64,000 nucleotides of DNA from Caenorhabditis elegans (lineage: Eukaryota > Nematoda > Chromadorea > Rhabditida > Rhabditidae), in NCBI RefSeq assembly GCF_000002985.6, contig NC_003281.10, positions 868,001-932,000 of the forward strand, written 5' to 3'. The translations under genes and the position numbers were made by a program. The notes beneath the pieces were generated by a model. That model was not told the origin of the DNA. It saw only the letters and a program-made list of their open reading frames with translations, and ran no database searches. This document shows, in pieces, positions 33,400-45,247 of this stretch (positions within the stretch are counted from its first letter, which is position 1; each line of letters starts with the position of its first letter).

Positions 33400-34422
33400 T
33401 TGAGCACTGTACCTATAAAATATGATTTATTGGCTAAGGTATGTGAAACAAAAAAGCGAAGGAACTAAAGAAGGAGAACGATGGCATGATCATTTCATTT
33501 GAACCTTTGCCCCGTGGGAAATTGAGGCTACGTCGGGGCACTCAAGTGAATGAAATTGACTATAGCCTATACATAGATTGCTCTTTTTTATTAGGAAACA
33601 TGTAAATCAATTCGATATCAATTCTTTGAAGAGCAAATGATGTGGCCATAAATATTTAATAAGATAATCTTAATGTTGTTTTAGAAACAGATCCGTAAAA
33701 AATTTCACACATTTAAAAACATTTATTATGGCTGCCACACACTAGAAATAGTTCTTCTTATCTGTTGAAACGGAGTGAAAAATGACAAGTGCAAAGTCTA
33801 CGGGAGATTGACAGAGATCATTTTGCAAGAACACAGCAGGCGGATAGGAGAGTGAACAGAAAAAAATCTATTGATTCTAAGAAGAGAACCAGATTGTGGC
33901 TTTTTTTTTGCAGACCAGTCCGTGGAAAAAAGGAACGTCCTTCTAGGAACAATTGGGCAGATGTTCTATTTTTTCTAAAGTATCACATTTTAATGCAAAA
34001 TAGAAAGTAATAACCGAAGAAATGTGGGGAAAATAGAACAAACACATACATTTTCCAAGAAAGGCGGTGAAATGCAAACGCGCTCCATAGATAATTTCGT
34101 TGGGCGGCAATATGAACCTGGATTTTTTGGACTTTTTCAAAAATTACTTTTCCAATTTTATTTAGATATTAAACCTAGGTAATTTAAAAATCTTACGAGA
34201 TGTATAAATACATGTTATTTATTGCACTGTGAAGTAAATAAGGTAGTAGACTTTATACAGAATATTGATTTATATTTAAAAAAAAATATTTTGGGAAACA
34301 AATTCTTATTCAAAAACAATTTAGTTCAACAATGCAATTTCAAATACATCTAATATCACAGAAAGAAACATTGGTAATAGCAAAGAAGATGGCAATCATT
34401 AAAAAAATCATGAAATATAAAT
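33400..34422. other. Intergenic, nothing supported
   Basis: About 1 kb between the sucl-2 start and the 3' end of the RhoGAP gene. It holds the sucl-2 promoter side and the RhoGAP 3' UTR. The plus-strand frame 33789-34010 is Lys/Arg-rich and not supported as a gene. Confidence 0.5.
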
Positions 34423-37400
34423 TCAAATATAAACGAGCGGTTCAGAATCGATACTTTTTGTAAAATGTGAAAGTGCTGTTAACCAGCGATTTCTGTCCGT
34501 TTCTTCTTTAAACGAGAAGCAGAAGCCAGGAAATCGGCTACTGGAATAGCCAGTTTTCGTCGAACAAATCATAGTTGCGTTGAACAAGTTTGGCGATTTT
34601 CTTGTTGGCTCGGTGCCAACATACCAAATCGAATCATCCATAGGCCACGCTTTCCAGAGTTTCTCGTTTCGGAACGCGACAATCTGAAAATCCGTAAAGT
34701 ATATGCTAGAAATTATTTGAAAAGGAAAGAATCAATGTGTCGATTTACGGGATAGTGTATACTATGACGGATACACTAGCACATACCGAAGTCCCATTTT
34801 CAATCTTGACTTCATACGATTTGAATGTTCGTGACCCAGGCTCAGCGATTTTGATTTTCCCAGTAAAACATGACATATCAGTCCCGTTGAATTGATATTT
34901 ATCATGATCAAACAATAGATATGCATCTTTACAATTCCAATCAATCCATTGAAGTACACATTTTGACATTTTCTGAGCATTCGGAAGTCGTCTGATTAGG
35001 TTTCCACCGGCTAGACACTCGAATATCGCATATGGAGAATCGGGTGGTCCGTCGAATCCACGTTTTGCAATAGCCTCTCTACAAACTTCCTCACTCGCCA
35101 AGCTCATTTTCACATTGAACGGGCGGTTTTCTTTCTCCCAAACGTGGATCGCCACGATGAAGTCGGGACTTGGCTTTTTCTGAAATTTTTGATAATTATT
35201 TCAAAGCTTGAATTTTTTCAAAAAAATTGGAAAATAAAAAAACTTTTTTTTATATTTTTCACGTGGTGTCAGAATGTCCCATTACGGTTTCATCTACAAA
35301 ACATGTGGTTTTTACTCCAAAATAAGTGACGTCAGCACGTTCTTAACCATGCAAAATCAGTTGAGAAATATGCGTCTAAATTCCCGCCATTCCCGAAGAT
35401 CAAACCAAAATTGGACACGCTGACGTGATTTTTCGAAAAGTCTCAAAAATCGAAATCATTTTCGTTATTTTAGGTTTTTCTGAGAAGTAGCATGGGATCT
35501 TTTCGTGTAAAAAAATGAGTGAAAAATTCAAAAACCGAGCCCACTTTCGAACCAATAAGAATCTGATTGGTCCAAAAATAGGAGTTCTAAATAATTTTGG
35601 AGAAAATTCAAAAAAAAATCTTGATTTTTTTTTGTTATTTTGTGGTTTTTTAATTTGAGACTATTTTGGAATAAAATCCCCATTAACGCTACTCCACCTT
35701 TCAAAAGCCATTTTCCAGGTCTCGTTATACCTATTGCTAAAAGCCTGAAAAAAAACAAACCGTACCGCATTAAACGATTTCTTCTCGGCATCATTAACCA
35801 TCTGCCGACTCAACTCTTCCTCAATGCTGATCTGAAATTAGTTTCATAACTAATATTTTTTTGAAAATACTTGAATATTTAAATATTCAAGTATTTATTT
35901 ACCTGAAAAACAACATCATATCCAGTGGTCAAATGAATTAGCACATTAATCTGATGATTATAACTCTCGCTGAACACTTTTTCATCCATTGCATCCGTCA
36001 AAAACAACGAAGCCGCAAAAACCTTTGCCAGATTCTCAACACTTGCTCGATTTTCTTGGGCGTGTTCTGATACGTTTTTCAGATGTCCGATTAGTTTTTT
36101 GAGCGTTGAACGATGTACTAGTTCGAATGTGTTTATCAATTGGGCGTATCGAGCACATAATTCGTCGGATTGTGATTCAGTTGCTGAAACAAGAAGTTCT
36201 ATTAGGATCACTTGGTCGTGGCGGGGACGCTGACGTTCTGCAATCAAAAACTCACCGAGATCAAAAAGATCAGCTTGAGAAGAAGACGGAAACAATGGCG
36301 CATCAAGTTTTCTGAAGAATTGCCGAAGGACATCGGCTACAGCATATACTGTCTCATCATTCTCATGAACTGGGTAATAACCGACGGGATCTGAAAAAAA
36401 GTTGGAAAAATTGAAATATTTAAAGGTGGGGTAGCGTGGATGTACTGTAAAATGTGCAAACTGAACCTAAATGCCAAAATACCATAAAACAAAAACGAAA
36501 AAAAATCGGTTGATTTTGGCAAATTTTCAATTGTGACTAATCTCTTCATTTGTAACTTCAAAACTTCAAATGAGGAGATTAGTCACAATTGAAAATTTGC
36601 CAAAATCAACCGGATTTTTGTAATCAAGAATAAATCTAACCTTCTGTCAATTTGGTTAATATTGTCTTTGCCTCAGTGACTTTTCCATTTCTTCGATAAA
36701 TTCCTTCGCATTTCATTCCATACGCCGAAACAAATCGAATACACTTGTCGACAATCTGAATTTCATATAATCATGTTATTTTTTGAAATGCAACTAACAA
36801 CTGGAATATTATCCCCAGTGAGTCGAAGATTCTCTAGACGAGTAGCTGGTCTTTTGAGAAGAGCCTCGATCGCCTCGTACCAGTGAGAAGTTGTAGAATC
36901 GTCACGGGAGTCGATGTAGAGTGTCCTGAAAATTGTAAAAAATTTGTTTTCTTTTGAAAATCAAAAACTGTTTTAATCGCGTTTTCTTCTTCGTTGACAA
37001 AATTATATTACCCAGTTGCGGAATTTCGTGATTCTTAATTAAAAAGTCCATGCCCCGGTCCTGACACGATTATAACTTCGTAGCTACCGTACTCACTAGT
37101 ATTTCGAAACTTTCTCCCCGATTTTTACTTCGCTAAAATATTTAATCAAAGAATCAACAATCTTTCGGGAAAACAAGAAAACCACCGAATCAAATTATAC
37201 ATGGAAAACCATAAAAAAGCTACAAAACTTCGTTCGTTTCGAGACCGGATACAGAACTTCAACAAAGGGTGTAATTGACATTTTTTCGATTTTTTAAAAC
37301 AGAACATCGAAAATTTAATACCGAAAAACGAACCATCGCTCTTATAGACATTATTCGTTTTTAATTGCATTTTGCTTTAATTTCCCCACTTAGCTTGCTA

Positions 37401-39529
37401 AATTTTCAGAATTTCGGTGAAATATCAATTACACGAGAAAGTTATTTGAAAAATGATAAACAATTTGACAGAAATCGACGCTTAAATTGAAAAACATTTA
37501 TTCGTAACGCGCTGTGACGTTACAAATTGTGTGCAGTGGAGCGATGGGACAGCCTGACACCACGTGTAATAAGCCTAGGATTTAAAATATTCAGAGTTAA
37601 CTTACACTCCGTGAAGCGTAATTGAGAAGGGTCCTCGTTTATGTCTTGCATTAGGACAGAACTCGGATTTATCAATTCTTTCCCGCATCGTCATCACTTT
37701 CCGTAAATCGACTTCTACGAGCTCATCTCCAATAATGGACCCTACAGTTGACATAAACGATGTACCAGCATCTGACCGCTCACTATTTCGATTATAGATT
37801 CGATCCTTTGCGTCCACCAACATATAGTGAAGTGTTAGACCATTAATTCCAGCAGAACATATTTTCCATTCTCCGGTGGTTCCGTGTTTTATCCAAGTGA
37901 TACCACATATTGTGAGCTCATCAGCGTCACGAAGAACTGATGTTAGACCGTAGTTGAGTGAGAGCCAAGCTTCGGAAAGGAAGAACATCCAAAGGTTCGG
38001 AGGATCTTCTGGGATAAACGAGATAACGTTTCGTTTTTCTCCCACGTGAATCAAAATGTATGGAGTATCGGAAGCCATATGGCGAAACAGGTAGATGCCT
38101 TTAATATCGAATGTTCCATTACTTGGTTCTGTAGAATCTTCATCATCGTGAAAAGACAACTGCATATTGCGGAGACGGCAATGTAAACGTTTTTCTTTTT
38201 TTGACTGAAAAATTTTACATTTTCAAATTTTACTAATCTTTGAATCGTAGAACTTACACTAGTCAACGAAACAAATCCGACAAACGTAATAGAGCTTCCA
38301 TCAATTTTCATTTTTCCTTCATCTCTAAAAACATCATCTGATTCTGAAGAAATAATATTGTCAGCTGATGGATAGATTGGCGGCACATTGACATATAAGT
38401 GAGTTGGTGGTGGATCTGGTGAAGAGCAGATTTCGACGACATTTTCATACCGATCACATTCGCTTTTTGTCTTTTCTTTCACGAATTGCGGCGAAACATA
38501 GAGATTTTGATGTGAATTATTTGTTGTGTTGTCCGTGTAAAACGAATCATCAAATGGATCTATGGTAGATCCGATAAACTCAGAATTATCATAATCACTT
38601 CTTCGTGGACATGGAGTGTATGGGTTTTCTTCGGAGTCTATAGATGGCCGGGAATCATCCCCTGGTATTGGGGCTGGAATGCTGGCGTTGAGATTTTCAG
38701 GACGACTCGATGAGCATGATTCATTTTCCTCTTCCTCTGTTAGCCATTCTCTCAGCTCATCACAATCTGGCGATGTGGTGGGAGCTGAAACATTCTCTTG
38801 CACAGATTTCAGGAAAGGTATAATTTTTATTAAAGGGAAATTAAATGCCTAACCATTTGGAGCAATATTATTCTCAATGTTGGTAACGATACTCAGGAGA
38901 ATTTTTCTAATTAATAAGATACTTACCATTTGACGGTGAGGGCGTAATTCCAGAAATGGATCGATAAGTGTCTAGCGAGAGGTATAGAGGATTCTCCACC
39001 ACACTTGAATTGTGATTTTCGTAACAATTAGTCGAGCTCGGCGATGATGTTGACGGTTCTGAATATACCGGAGTCAATGAAACGTCGATTGGGAGAGAAG
39101 GAAGAGGTCGACTGCAAAATGAGTGTTTGAGAAAGAATATTGAAAGAGCCAAAAAATACTTTAATTGAATTCGTTCGGGAATGACGGGATGCTGTTTCCA
39201 TCCAGCTGGTGGAGGTGGTCTCGGAGGCGGTGGAGCATGTCTTTGTGGTGGGCTCATCGAAGTCCCCGGACTCACTTCGATAAATCCAATTCCCGGTGGA
39301 TCTTGAGAAGAAATCGTCTCGTTCAAGTTTAATCGCAACTCTCCCAATACATTGCCAAAATTTTGAACAGCTGTTGAATTTGCAACGGCACGAGGTGGCT
39401 TCACAGGAGGTCTTGGAGGCAACGTTGGTTCAGGGGACGATGGCTGGAAATGAAAATGTTTCGATTTTATTTAAAAAAATCAATGAAAACCTCAAATTTT
39501 GTCCTTGGTTTCGGCACTGGTGTTTCCAT
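34423..39529 (-). CDS. ARAP-like RhoGAP with PH and RA domains
   Basis: Eleven exons (39529-39491, 39443-39160, 39111-38927, 38784-38258, 38204-37606, 36925-36802, 36755-36641, 36390-35903, 35831-35766, 35179-34787, 34683-34423) give 1026 residues with consistent phases. Order: Pro-rich N-terminus with PxxP motifs (LPPRPPVKPPR, APPPPRPPPP); an acidic Ser-rich stretch; PH-like region (exons 4-5); a second PH-like region; RhoGAP domain with arginine finger Arg607 (CEGIYRRNGK), followed by VADVLRQFFRKLDAPLF and the NLAKVFAASLF helix; a Ras-association-type domain (EVCREAIAKRGF, FECLAGG); and a C-terminal PH domain (FCFSFKEETDRNRWLTALS). This is the ARAP order, but no ArfGAP zinc finger was found. 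It should stimulate GTP hydrolysis by Rho-family GTPases at membranes. I recall this as cosmid gene F23H11.4. Confidence 0.85.
35260..35427. mobile_element. Short inverted-repeat element (CACGTGGTGTC family), copy B
   Basis: The element starts CACGTGGTGTCAGAATGTCC and ends in a decayed inverted copy (TTGGACACGCTGACGTG). It sits in the intron between the RhoGAP and RA exons of the ARAP-like gene. It is similar along its length to the copy at 17949-18125, including GTGACGTCAGCACG and TTAACCATGCAAAAT. Confidence 0.8.
36926..37605 (-). other. Long intron of the ARAP-like gene
   Basis: Non-coding; ends near 37566 with a fragment of the CACGTGGTGTC element (ATGGGACAGCCTGACACCACG). The open frame 37146-37370 is not supported by splice sites. 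Confidence 0.5.
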
Positions 39530-40408
39530 TAAAACGGTTCTGAAAGAGGAAATACCGATTTTCAAGAGGAAAGAGACAACTATGAACAATGTTGAGTCAT
39601 AAAATAAATAAACAGAAAAAAAATTAAGATGAAACTGCAAGAAAGAGAGTGGAAAAACCGAATTCTTATATCATTAAAGTAAACAAGGAGTTGTGTGCTT
39701 TCCAGCTATAAACTTATTTTGGGCGAAATTAAAGTTAATCTTTTTAGAAAAAAATGGCATGAAAAATGTTTTGGTTTTTTTAAAATTCAAGTTTTGCAAC
39801 CTAGCTGAAAGCTTAAATGATTATTTAATTAAATTTTTGTTTTCAAAACTTTTCGGTGGTTACAAAAACAGTTCTATGGGCGAATCTGATAGGATCTTAT
39901 CTCGGTCAAAAAAGCAAGAAATTTTCAAAAAAGATTCCAAGTCAATCAAACGTCACATGGAATGTTTTATAGACTAAGCTTAGACCTAGGGTAAAGTCAA
40001 AACCTTTCTCTGTGAGAAAATAATTGATTAATTAACGCAAATTGAATTCGTGAGAAAAAGAGTATGTCACTTTCACGGTGAAACTGTTTCTTGGTTGGAC
40101 ATTACAGTGACTCAGGAAAGAAAGATACCCAGAGAGCACTGTGTACACGAAGGAGTGTGAAGATCAGCAGACACGCAGATATCCCAACAAAAGAAAATAG
40201 ACGATGTGTGAGGCAGAGAAAGAAAAACAAAGAATGAGTCATCACACGAACATAGTCGATTTAAACTAACAATTGAAGAAAGATGGATGGGTTATAGAAC
40301 CGCGTGAAATAAAAATGAGATTTAAACAATAAGTACAAATTCATATATTCTCGTGTAAAAATGATTGACAAACGAGGAGGATCACAGTCTAGCGAAAACA
40401 TATAATAA
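39530..40408. other. Intergenic between ARAP-like gene and crls-1
   Basis: It holds the ARAP-like promoter side and the crls-1 3' UTR. The plus-strand frame 39693-39977 is Lys/Phe-rich and unsupported. A CAATAAATA-like signal for crls-1 was not pinned down. Confidence 0.4.
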
Positions 40409-41867
40409 TTAAATTTTTTTGATGGCCTTCCCACTGGCATACTGTAGTCCCGAGTAGATTGTGGTGAATCCTGTGATACAGCCGAGACCAACTATGACAT
40501 CATTGGCACCTGTGGAGAAGTCAAAAACTGGAGAGGAGAGCGAAAGTGCAACAAGTGTTATTTGAAGTACTGTGTTGATCTGGAAAGGGAAAAATAGAGT
40601 ATCCGGTCCTAACAACACGACGAAATTTTGTTAAATACAAAATGGTGAGCTTTTTTAAAAAAGTAGTTTAACACTTTCAACTGCGGAATTTTCATCGACA
40701 TTTCATAAATTTTTTTTGTCACGAATTCGTACAAATATTCGTTGAAAATGCATGTGTTGTAATTTTTTTATTCAAGTTTTTTCAAAACAAATAAATATAT
40801 TTTAACCCAAAAACTATATAAATCAATAGTTCGATGGAAATTCAGCATCAACAGAAGTTTGAAACTACAGTACCCTTTGAAATATAACCACAAAAATTTG
40901 TTTAAAATTCGACACATTATAATGCATTAAGTATATTTATTGACTGTTCAAAACCAATACCATGTTCGTGCCACCAGCAATACATTTTGAACAAAATAAG
41001 CCTACCTTGCTCATCATTGTTGGTACAACTTGCATAGATGATACTTGTGGATTAAAGAATCTACTGAGGGAATATGGTGGACTCATCACTTGATACCGTT
41101 TATAAAAACCACCTCCAATGAGACAAATGTCACGCAAAATGACAACAGACGTGAGGGGTACTGAAAAACTCGCTTAATTTAAAGTTTTTCGGCCGAATTG
41201 TTTACGTGGAATGAGCCCAGCATAAGTCATTGTGATGAACATTGTTGAAATGAGAAGTTTATCAGCGACAGGATCAAGCACGGAGCCAAGCAGTGATTTT
41301 TGACCGGGTACGTTGCGAGCGATGAAGCCGTCTAGCTGAAATTTATTGACTTCCAAAAAGATTTCTTGGCAAAACACCAAAAATTTAAATTTTCAAATGG
41401 TTCTGTGAAGGAAATATGAAATAATTTGTTTTTCAGTGATTTTTCCCGAGAAAATTGAACATTTTTCGAAATTTGTCCGCATATTTAGGGTTTTTTCTCA
41501 TTGAACATTTGTCATTTTTGGTTGTTTTTTCGACAATAAATCAAGAACTGTTTGATTTTCTCTGAAAAAAAAAGAGATTTACCAAGTCCGTTGCTCCGGC
41601 GACTGTAAAAAGCACGAAAGCAGGAGTAAAATTGTGTTGAACAACAAGATATCCGATGAGTGGAGTCGCCGCGATTCGTGCTGTACAAATTGCATTAGGG
41701 ATAGTCGCCACTTTGTATTTGCCGCGTTCTTCCGGTGGTAGTGACTCTATTTTTGGACTTTGCTTCTGCTCCAAACTTGAAAAGTTTCGTAGCATTCGAC
41801 GAGGAGTTAGCAGTAGTTGAAGCTCGCAGCGGCAAGCAATACCACGAAACATCGATGTTACTATCAT
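40409..41867 (-). CDS. crls-1: Cardiolipin synthase (CDP-alcohol phosphatidyltransferase)
   Basis: Four exons (41867-41583, 41335-41206, 41160-41006, 40579-40409) give 246 residues. The enzyme joins CDP-diacylglycerol and phosphatidylglycerol to make cardiolipin in the mitochondrial inner membrane. The N-terminus is basic and free of acids up to about residue 33 ([22 protein letters not shown]), as in a presequence. The catalytic CDP-alcohol motif is complete and is rebuilt across the first intron: Asp97-Gly98, Ala101-Arg102, Gly112, Asp116, Asp120. The [16 protein letters not shown] and RFFNPQ blocks match animal CRLS1, and hydrophobic helices follow. The stop of the upstream same-strand gene lies only 250 bases away, and a TTCAG acceptor occurs near 41906, so it is probably the downstream gene of an operon. 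Confidence 0.93.
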
Positions 41868-42117
41868 TTCAACACTTCCGCAGTAACATTAGCGATTCAA
41901 ATCTGAATTTCAATTCAGATCTCATATGTAAATCAAGCTTTCGCAAGTACAAAAATTCGATAAAACAGTTAGACAATCGACGGAAGTGACAACAGTCAAA
42001 AATTGTTCATTTGCCACATAAGGCGAAACCACAGAAAGTTGTCACGACATATTCGGCTAAACTAAAAATTGGTGAATACAATAAAGAAATAAATCGATCA
42101 TCGAGGCAAATGAGCAT

Positions 42118-42581
42118 TTATTTGCGATTGCGATAGCTCTGTGGTGGTCTGATGGCTTCTTCGAAGGCGAAGAGGTTAGTGTAGATGGCGGTGGCGAACT
42201 GTAAAATGTTGAATTATTGAAAAAAAAAACCCCGCGACCTAGTAAATTTTTGTTTGTTTATGGAAATCCATCCTGAATCTCACTAGCAATCGTTAATGTT
42301 AATAAAAAAATATAGTAAAATACCAACCGACGAAGCGAAGAAAACCGCTGACACTGCAAGATAGGTGTTGAACTTTCCCTGGAGCTCGCCGTAGACCTTC
42401 TTGTAAGATTGGAATGGCACTGGCATCAAGTCGAAGGTGCATGGTGGTCCCGGGTTGGCGACCTGAATAAATACGCTGCTACATTGAACCGAACAATAAA
42501 CAATACGTGATGTCCGTGCCCGTGACGCTTTTGTGCAAAACGACTAAGAGCCAAGAAGCGGTTGAAAGCGGTACGGTTCAT
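42118..42581 (-). CDS. Small probable mitochondrial inner-membrane protein, 96 aa
   Basis: Three exons (42581-42507, 42462-42328, 42198-42118), all phase 0, encode 96 residues. The ATG follows a GTTTTCAGG acceptor, a probable spliced-leader site. The N-terminus (MNRTAFNRFLALSRFAQKR) is basic and amphipathic like a presequence, followed by the His-rich GHGHH. One membrane helix (NTYLAVSAVFFASSFATAI) precedes a short tail. Size and plan fit a supernumerary subunit of a respiratory complex or a similar inner-membrane protein. I cannot name the subunit. It lies just upstream of crls-1 on the same strand, which supports an operon of mitochondrial genes. I recall it as cosmid gene F23H11.5, not otherwise named. 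Confidence 0.85.
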
Positions 42582-43277
42582 CCTGAAAACAATAATTTAT
42601 TTTCGAAAGTACCAAAAATTATTGTAGATGGAAAGTTGATTAAGAAAAAAGTCTGCAAACCTCAATTTATGCTAGAAAGCAGTATATTTCGAAAACCTAT
42701 GTTAATGGGGTTATTCAAGTAGTGTCGGAAAATTAAAAAGTGTAGAAAAATTACGTCACAACTGTATTCAAGTATATAAAAACATGTATTTAAATACATT
42801 TGTGACGTCACAAATGTATTTAAATACATTTTGCTACATTACTTGAATAATGATTCTATGCGCAAAAATGCCGAAATGTCTATTTTAATATATTACGAGT
42901 AATTATTTTACTTAAACCACCACGGAAAAATAAGAATAATCGATAAAATAACTTTTAAAATAGGAGAGAAAACGAGCGGGCGGCCTTGAATCGATTACGC
43001 TAAACAACATGCGCACCGTTATAACGGAGTGTCGTTGACAAATATTTGTTTCTTTCTCTGTTGCGCGTACGGTAGCTCTTTGTTATTCGTTTTTCTTGCT
43101 GTGATTCAGATTTTTAAAGTGTTTTTTTGATAAAAATAATTTCAACAGTCAATTCATGTTCTTTTATACGTATTAACTGATTTATATTCTTGATAACGCC
43201 TTGAAAACTACTCTGAATACTGTAGAACGTTCTATCGATTTTTCACAACAATTTTTTCAGTTAAACCCGTGCAAAAG
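42582..43277. promoter_or_regulatory. Divergent promoter region with a small palindromic repeat
   Basis: It separates the minus-strand 96-aa gene (and crls-1) from plus-strand bra-2. From about 42700 to 42850 there is a short repeat with ends GGGGTTATTCAAGTA and TACTTGAATAA and an inner palindrome (AAATACATTTGTGACGTCACAAATGTATTT). The GTGACGTCAC core is a perfect CREB/ATF-type site, although it sits in repeat DNA. Confidence 0.5.
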
Positions 43278-44019
43278 ATGGCCGATGGGCAAGTGCATGA
43301 TGAATTGATGATGGATCAGCAACAACAGCAAGGAGTGGTTCCTCAACAAGGTGATATTCACCTATCGCCGATCGACAAGGATCTCGGAGATGCGGCGTTA
43401 GAAAATAATGTGCGGCAGGTCAGTTTTCAATGAAATTCCTGTCGAAAAATCGATTATTTTCAGTATCATCTCGATGGAGTGGTCGTCAGTGAAGGGATGA
43501 AACGAATGATAATCGACCTGCAACGTCATTGGCTCAGTGAGTATCACGCGTCACGTGAGAAGTGTCTTGTAGAGCTTACCGAGAAGTTGCATCAAGAATT
43601 CATGATGGATCAACAGAAAATTCGATCGGAACTCTTACAACAGTTCAAAGACGAGTTGGAACAGACAAGAGCCGATCTAGAAAACAAACACAGAGAGAAC
43701 TTGAAGATGGAAAGTGCAAAGTTGAATGAAAAGCATAAAAGAGAGTTGGTTGCATCAAGAAAGAAACAATGGTGCTGGTCGTGTGATAATGAGGTGAGTA
43801 TATTTGATTCCATCTATGAAAGCAATGATATTATCCAAATCTCAGGCTATATACCATTGCTGCTGGAATACCGCATATTGCAGTGTTGAATGCCAACAGG
43901 GACATTGGCAGACTCATCGAAAGTTTTGCCGCAGAAAGAAAGGAAACAATGCTCCTGGAGCACCAAGTGTACCAGCTCCTCAACAAGTCGGAGCACCAAT
44001 GCCGCCACAACAACAATAA
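43278..44019 (+). CDS. bra-2: BRA-2, MYND zinc-finger protein (BS69/ZMYND11 C-terminal type)
   Basis: Three exons (43278-43418, 43464-43793, 43846-44019), all phase 0, encode 214 residues. It has a Gln-rich N-terminus, a coiled coil of about residues 75-145 rich in Glu/Lys/Gln ([17 protein letters not shown]), and a MYND zinc finger. The zinc ligands are Cys151, Cys154, Cys162 or 163, Cys169, Cys173, His177, His181 and Cys185, with the classic [13 protein letters not shown] ending. The tail is Pro/Gln-rich. BRA proteins were described as BMP-receptor-associated modulators of TGF-beta signalling in C. elegans, and they match the C-terminal part of ZMYND11. Symbol choice (bra-2 rather than bra-1) rests on the chromosomal neighbourhood. 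Poly(A) signals AATAAA occur at 44083 and 44222. Confidence 0.88.
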
Positions 44020-45247
44020 TTTTCTTTCGTTTTAACTCTCTAATCATCATTATCATCAATCTCACGTCAGAACACGAAACTGAATAAATTTCAACCACCC
44101 ACCACCGCACAAATGCGACGCTGATCTCACCCACCACGTCTATTTATATTCCAAATCCTAATGAGTTTCTGTTATTCTTCATCTTTATCAATTTGTCGAA
44201 CTTTCTATGTTTTCCTTGTTCAATAAAAAATTTAATTAAATTGATTTATGGATATCGTGTTAACAGATATCGAGTTAACACACGCGTCTTCATCTGCGGA
44301 AAACTTCTTTTCTAGGCCTATTAGGAAAAATGTGTGCCAAAAGTCAGAAGAAAAGTTTAGAAATGTGGAAATTCTAAAAAAAATTTTTTTCAGTATGGGT
44401 ATTAGCCCAAACAATGCAAATTTTCTAAAAACACTTGTAACTTGAATAATATTGCAGTTGGAGGTACATACTTGAATAACCCCATTAAAAATAAACTTAA
44501 GCATCAAAAATTTTTGGTTTTTTTGGTTTTTCGAAAAATTCAATTTTTTGTTTTTTTGGTTTTTCAAAAAAATCAATTTTTTGTTTTTTGTTTTTTGGTC
44601 TAAAATTTTTTTGGTCCCAGCCCTGCACAGTACCACTACAGTATCCCAACAGTATCCCCCACTAACTACAACTACGTCCGTAGCAAAAGAGTAAAAAGTA
44701 GTAAAAGATCTGTGTAGGCAACTCGTAGTAAAAGAGATCACGTAGTAAAAGAGCCAACTGTAGTAAAAGATCTGAATGCGGAATTCGTAGTAAAAGAGAT
44801 TCTGTAGTAAAAGAGATTACATAGTAAAAGAGATTCCGAGATATTTCGGCGCCAAAACGGTAGGAATTCTCGTGATCTCATGGTTTCTTAATACTTCTTA
44901 TGAAATCTTACAATTGAATGTGTTCGTGTTTCCTAAACATCATTTACTATATATAAAGCGCGTGTCCTTCTGTCCCTATGTAGTTTGATCTCTGATCAGA
45001 GCAACGAAATTTTGGGAAACCTTATGCTAAATGCGCAGCAGACATCGATCGAGGTCCGCGATAGACACCGTATATCTAATGTGTTTTCCCAAAAAAGTCG
45101 GGGGCCGCGCCGTAGGTGCGGTCCACGGCTGGTTAACACATAAATCTTTTCGAAAACTATAGTAATCCGCTAAACTGTCACGCGTTAAAGATAAGAGACG
45201 GTCTTTGTTCAAGTTTATTCGAAATAATTATTTAAATTTATATAAAA
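44020..45247. other. Convergent 3' spacer rich in repeats
   Basis: It starts with the bra-2 3' UTR. Around 44500-44610 comes T-rich TTTTTTGGTTTTTCGAAAAA sequence. From 44680 to 44840 is a tandem GTAGTAAAAGAGAT repeat. No gene is supported; the minus-strand frame 44232-44741 is low complexity. A 45000-45130 stretch (GGGGGCCGCGCCGTAGGTGCGG) is unusually GC-rich, but no structure or RNA gene was recognised. Confidence 0.5.
44680..44840 (+). repeat. GTAGTAAAAGAGAT tandem repeat
   Basis: Seven or so irregular copies of the word CGTAGTAAAAGAGAT, separated by 5-15 variable bases (for example TCTGTGTAGGCAACT). Confidence 0.7.

Noticed and set aside
36242-36260. Possible intron within the RhoGAP exon (GTGAGT...TTGCAG)
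   Set aside because: It would be only about 18 bases, far below the nematode minimum, and the frame is open and conserved through it.
44232-44741. 169-codon minus-strand open frame
   Set aside because: It consists of Lys/Asn/Phe low-complexity sequence from TTTTTGGTTTTT repeats.
45000-45135. Structured RNA gene in the GC-rich stretch
   Set aside because: No tRNA, rRNA or snRNA signature and no promoter element could be recognised.
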